64,000 nt of DNA from Trichuris trichiura. Lineage: Eukaryota > Nematoda > Enoplea > Trichinellida > Trichuridae. Location: positions 62,001-126,000 of the forward strand of contig JBAJFE010000019.1 in NCBI GenBank assembly GCA_037903355.1. The letters are read 5' to 3'. Positions within the stretch are counted from its first letter, which is position 1, and every line of letters starts with the position of its first letter. Positions 63,763-64,000 of this stretch are shown piece by piece. The position numbers and the translations under genes were made by a program. The notes beneath the pieces were generated by a model. That model saw only the letters and a program-made list of their open reading frames with translations, was not told where the DNA came from and did no database searches.

Positions 63763-64000
63763 TTAGCTAAACGTTCTGCCAACTTGCATGGCAACATGTT
63801 TCACCGTAGCATCTGTTTGCATGCTGCGTTCCCGCCTAGAAACCAATCGAAGAAGGGTTCTGTCCAAAGAGCATTGACTGGGACTATCCAAAATATGTAG
63901 CATCCATGCACCGTCTGGCAGAGTCTTTAAGCTTTCCATTACCTTTGAGTGAATGTCCACGTATTCTAGTTCGGAACTTTGAAACTTTAAAGCTATATTG
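63763..64000 (-). CDS. C-terminal end of an unrecognised gene cut by the right edge
   Basis: The minus-strand frame is open from the window edge to a stop at 63763 (78 codons). The reading is soluble and well mixed in composition: SSELEYVDIHSKVMESL, then LPDGAWMLHILDSPSQCSLD, an arginine-rich LVSRRERSMQTD, and TVKHVAMQVGRTFS at the end. A polyadenylation signal lies 29 nt beyond the stop, which supports a true gene end. I do not recognise the family; much of the protein is outside the window. It is convergent with Blimp-1. Confidence 0.45.
   Translation of the reverse strand, partial: NIALKFQSSELEYVDIHSKVMESLKTLPDGAWMLHILDSPSQCSLDRTLLRLVSRRERSMQTDATVKHVAMQVGRTFS

Overview
This window is eukaryotic nuclear DNA from an animal, most likely a nematode. 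The genes are split by many very small introns: in the models I could join by frame and phase, most are 44-65 nt. The proteins are animal-type: a neuropeptide-like GPCR, a Blimp-1/PRDM1 factor, a leishmanolysin-like protease and a secreted two-Ig protein. The micro-intron style together with moderate GC suggests a clade I (Dorylaimia; Trichinella/Trichuris-like) nematode. That assignment is inference and was not tested by any search.

Layout, left to right. The left edge holds the C-terminal end of a Tigger/pogo-type transposase. A minus-strand gene for a secreted two-Ig-domain protein follows at 1.4-2.2 kb, then a minus-strand REEP/Yop1-family ER-shaping protein at 4.3-5.0 kb. The best-resolved gene is DNA polymerase alpha catalytic subunit on the minus strand (6.9-14.9 kb). 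I could join 37 exons in frame into a 1,458-residue protein with all polymerase motifs and both C-terminal zinc modules. KTI12 (16.7-17.5 kb, minus) and an FMRFamide-receptor-like GPCR (21.7-25.9 kb, plus, one 2.9-kb intron inside TM7) come next. A three-exon gene for an unrecognised 158-residue secreted protein lies at 29.7-30.4 kb (minus).

The middle is rich in mobile DNA. A decayed Penelope-like retroelement (31.36-34.34 kb), with a YVDD reverse transcriptase and a GIY-YIG nuclease, is bounded by inverted ~255-bp repeats. It sits about 0.6 kb upstream of an 18-exon leishmanolysin-like (M8) metalloprotease gene (34.9-41.0 kb, plus). Then come a 1.64-kb near-perfect foldback (42.85-44.49 kb), the first two exons of a small secreted protein or peptide precursor (46.1-46.5 kb, minus), and a cluster of foldbacks at 50.3-51.8 kb, including a 64-bp perfect palindrome. 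The right end carries Blimp-1 (58.3-62.8 kb, plus; PR domain plus five zinc fingers). A convergent partial gene runs off the right edge.

The genes do not form a pathway. Two are replication or translation-machinery housekeeping genes (polymerase alpha, KTI12). The others are membrane, secreted or regulatory proteins. Large stretches between them look non-coding. Exon coordinates are my own reading of GT-AG (one GC-AG) sites, checked by frame, phase and family motif order; no transcript evidence was available.
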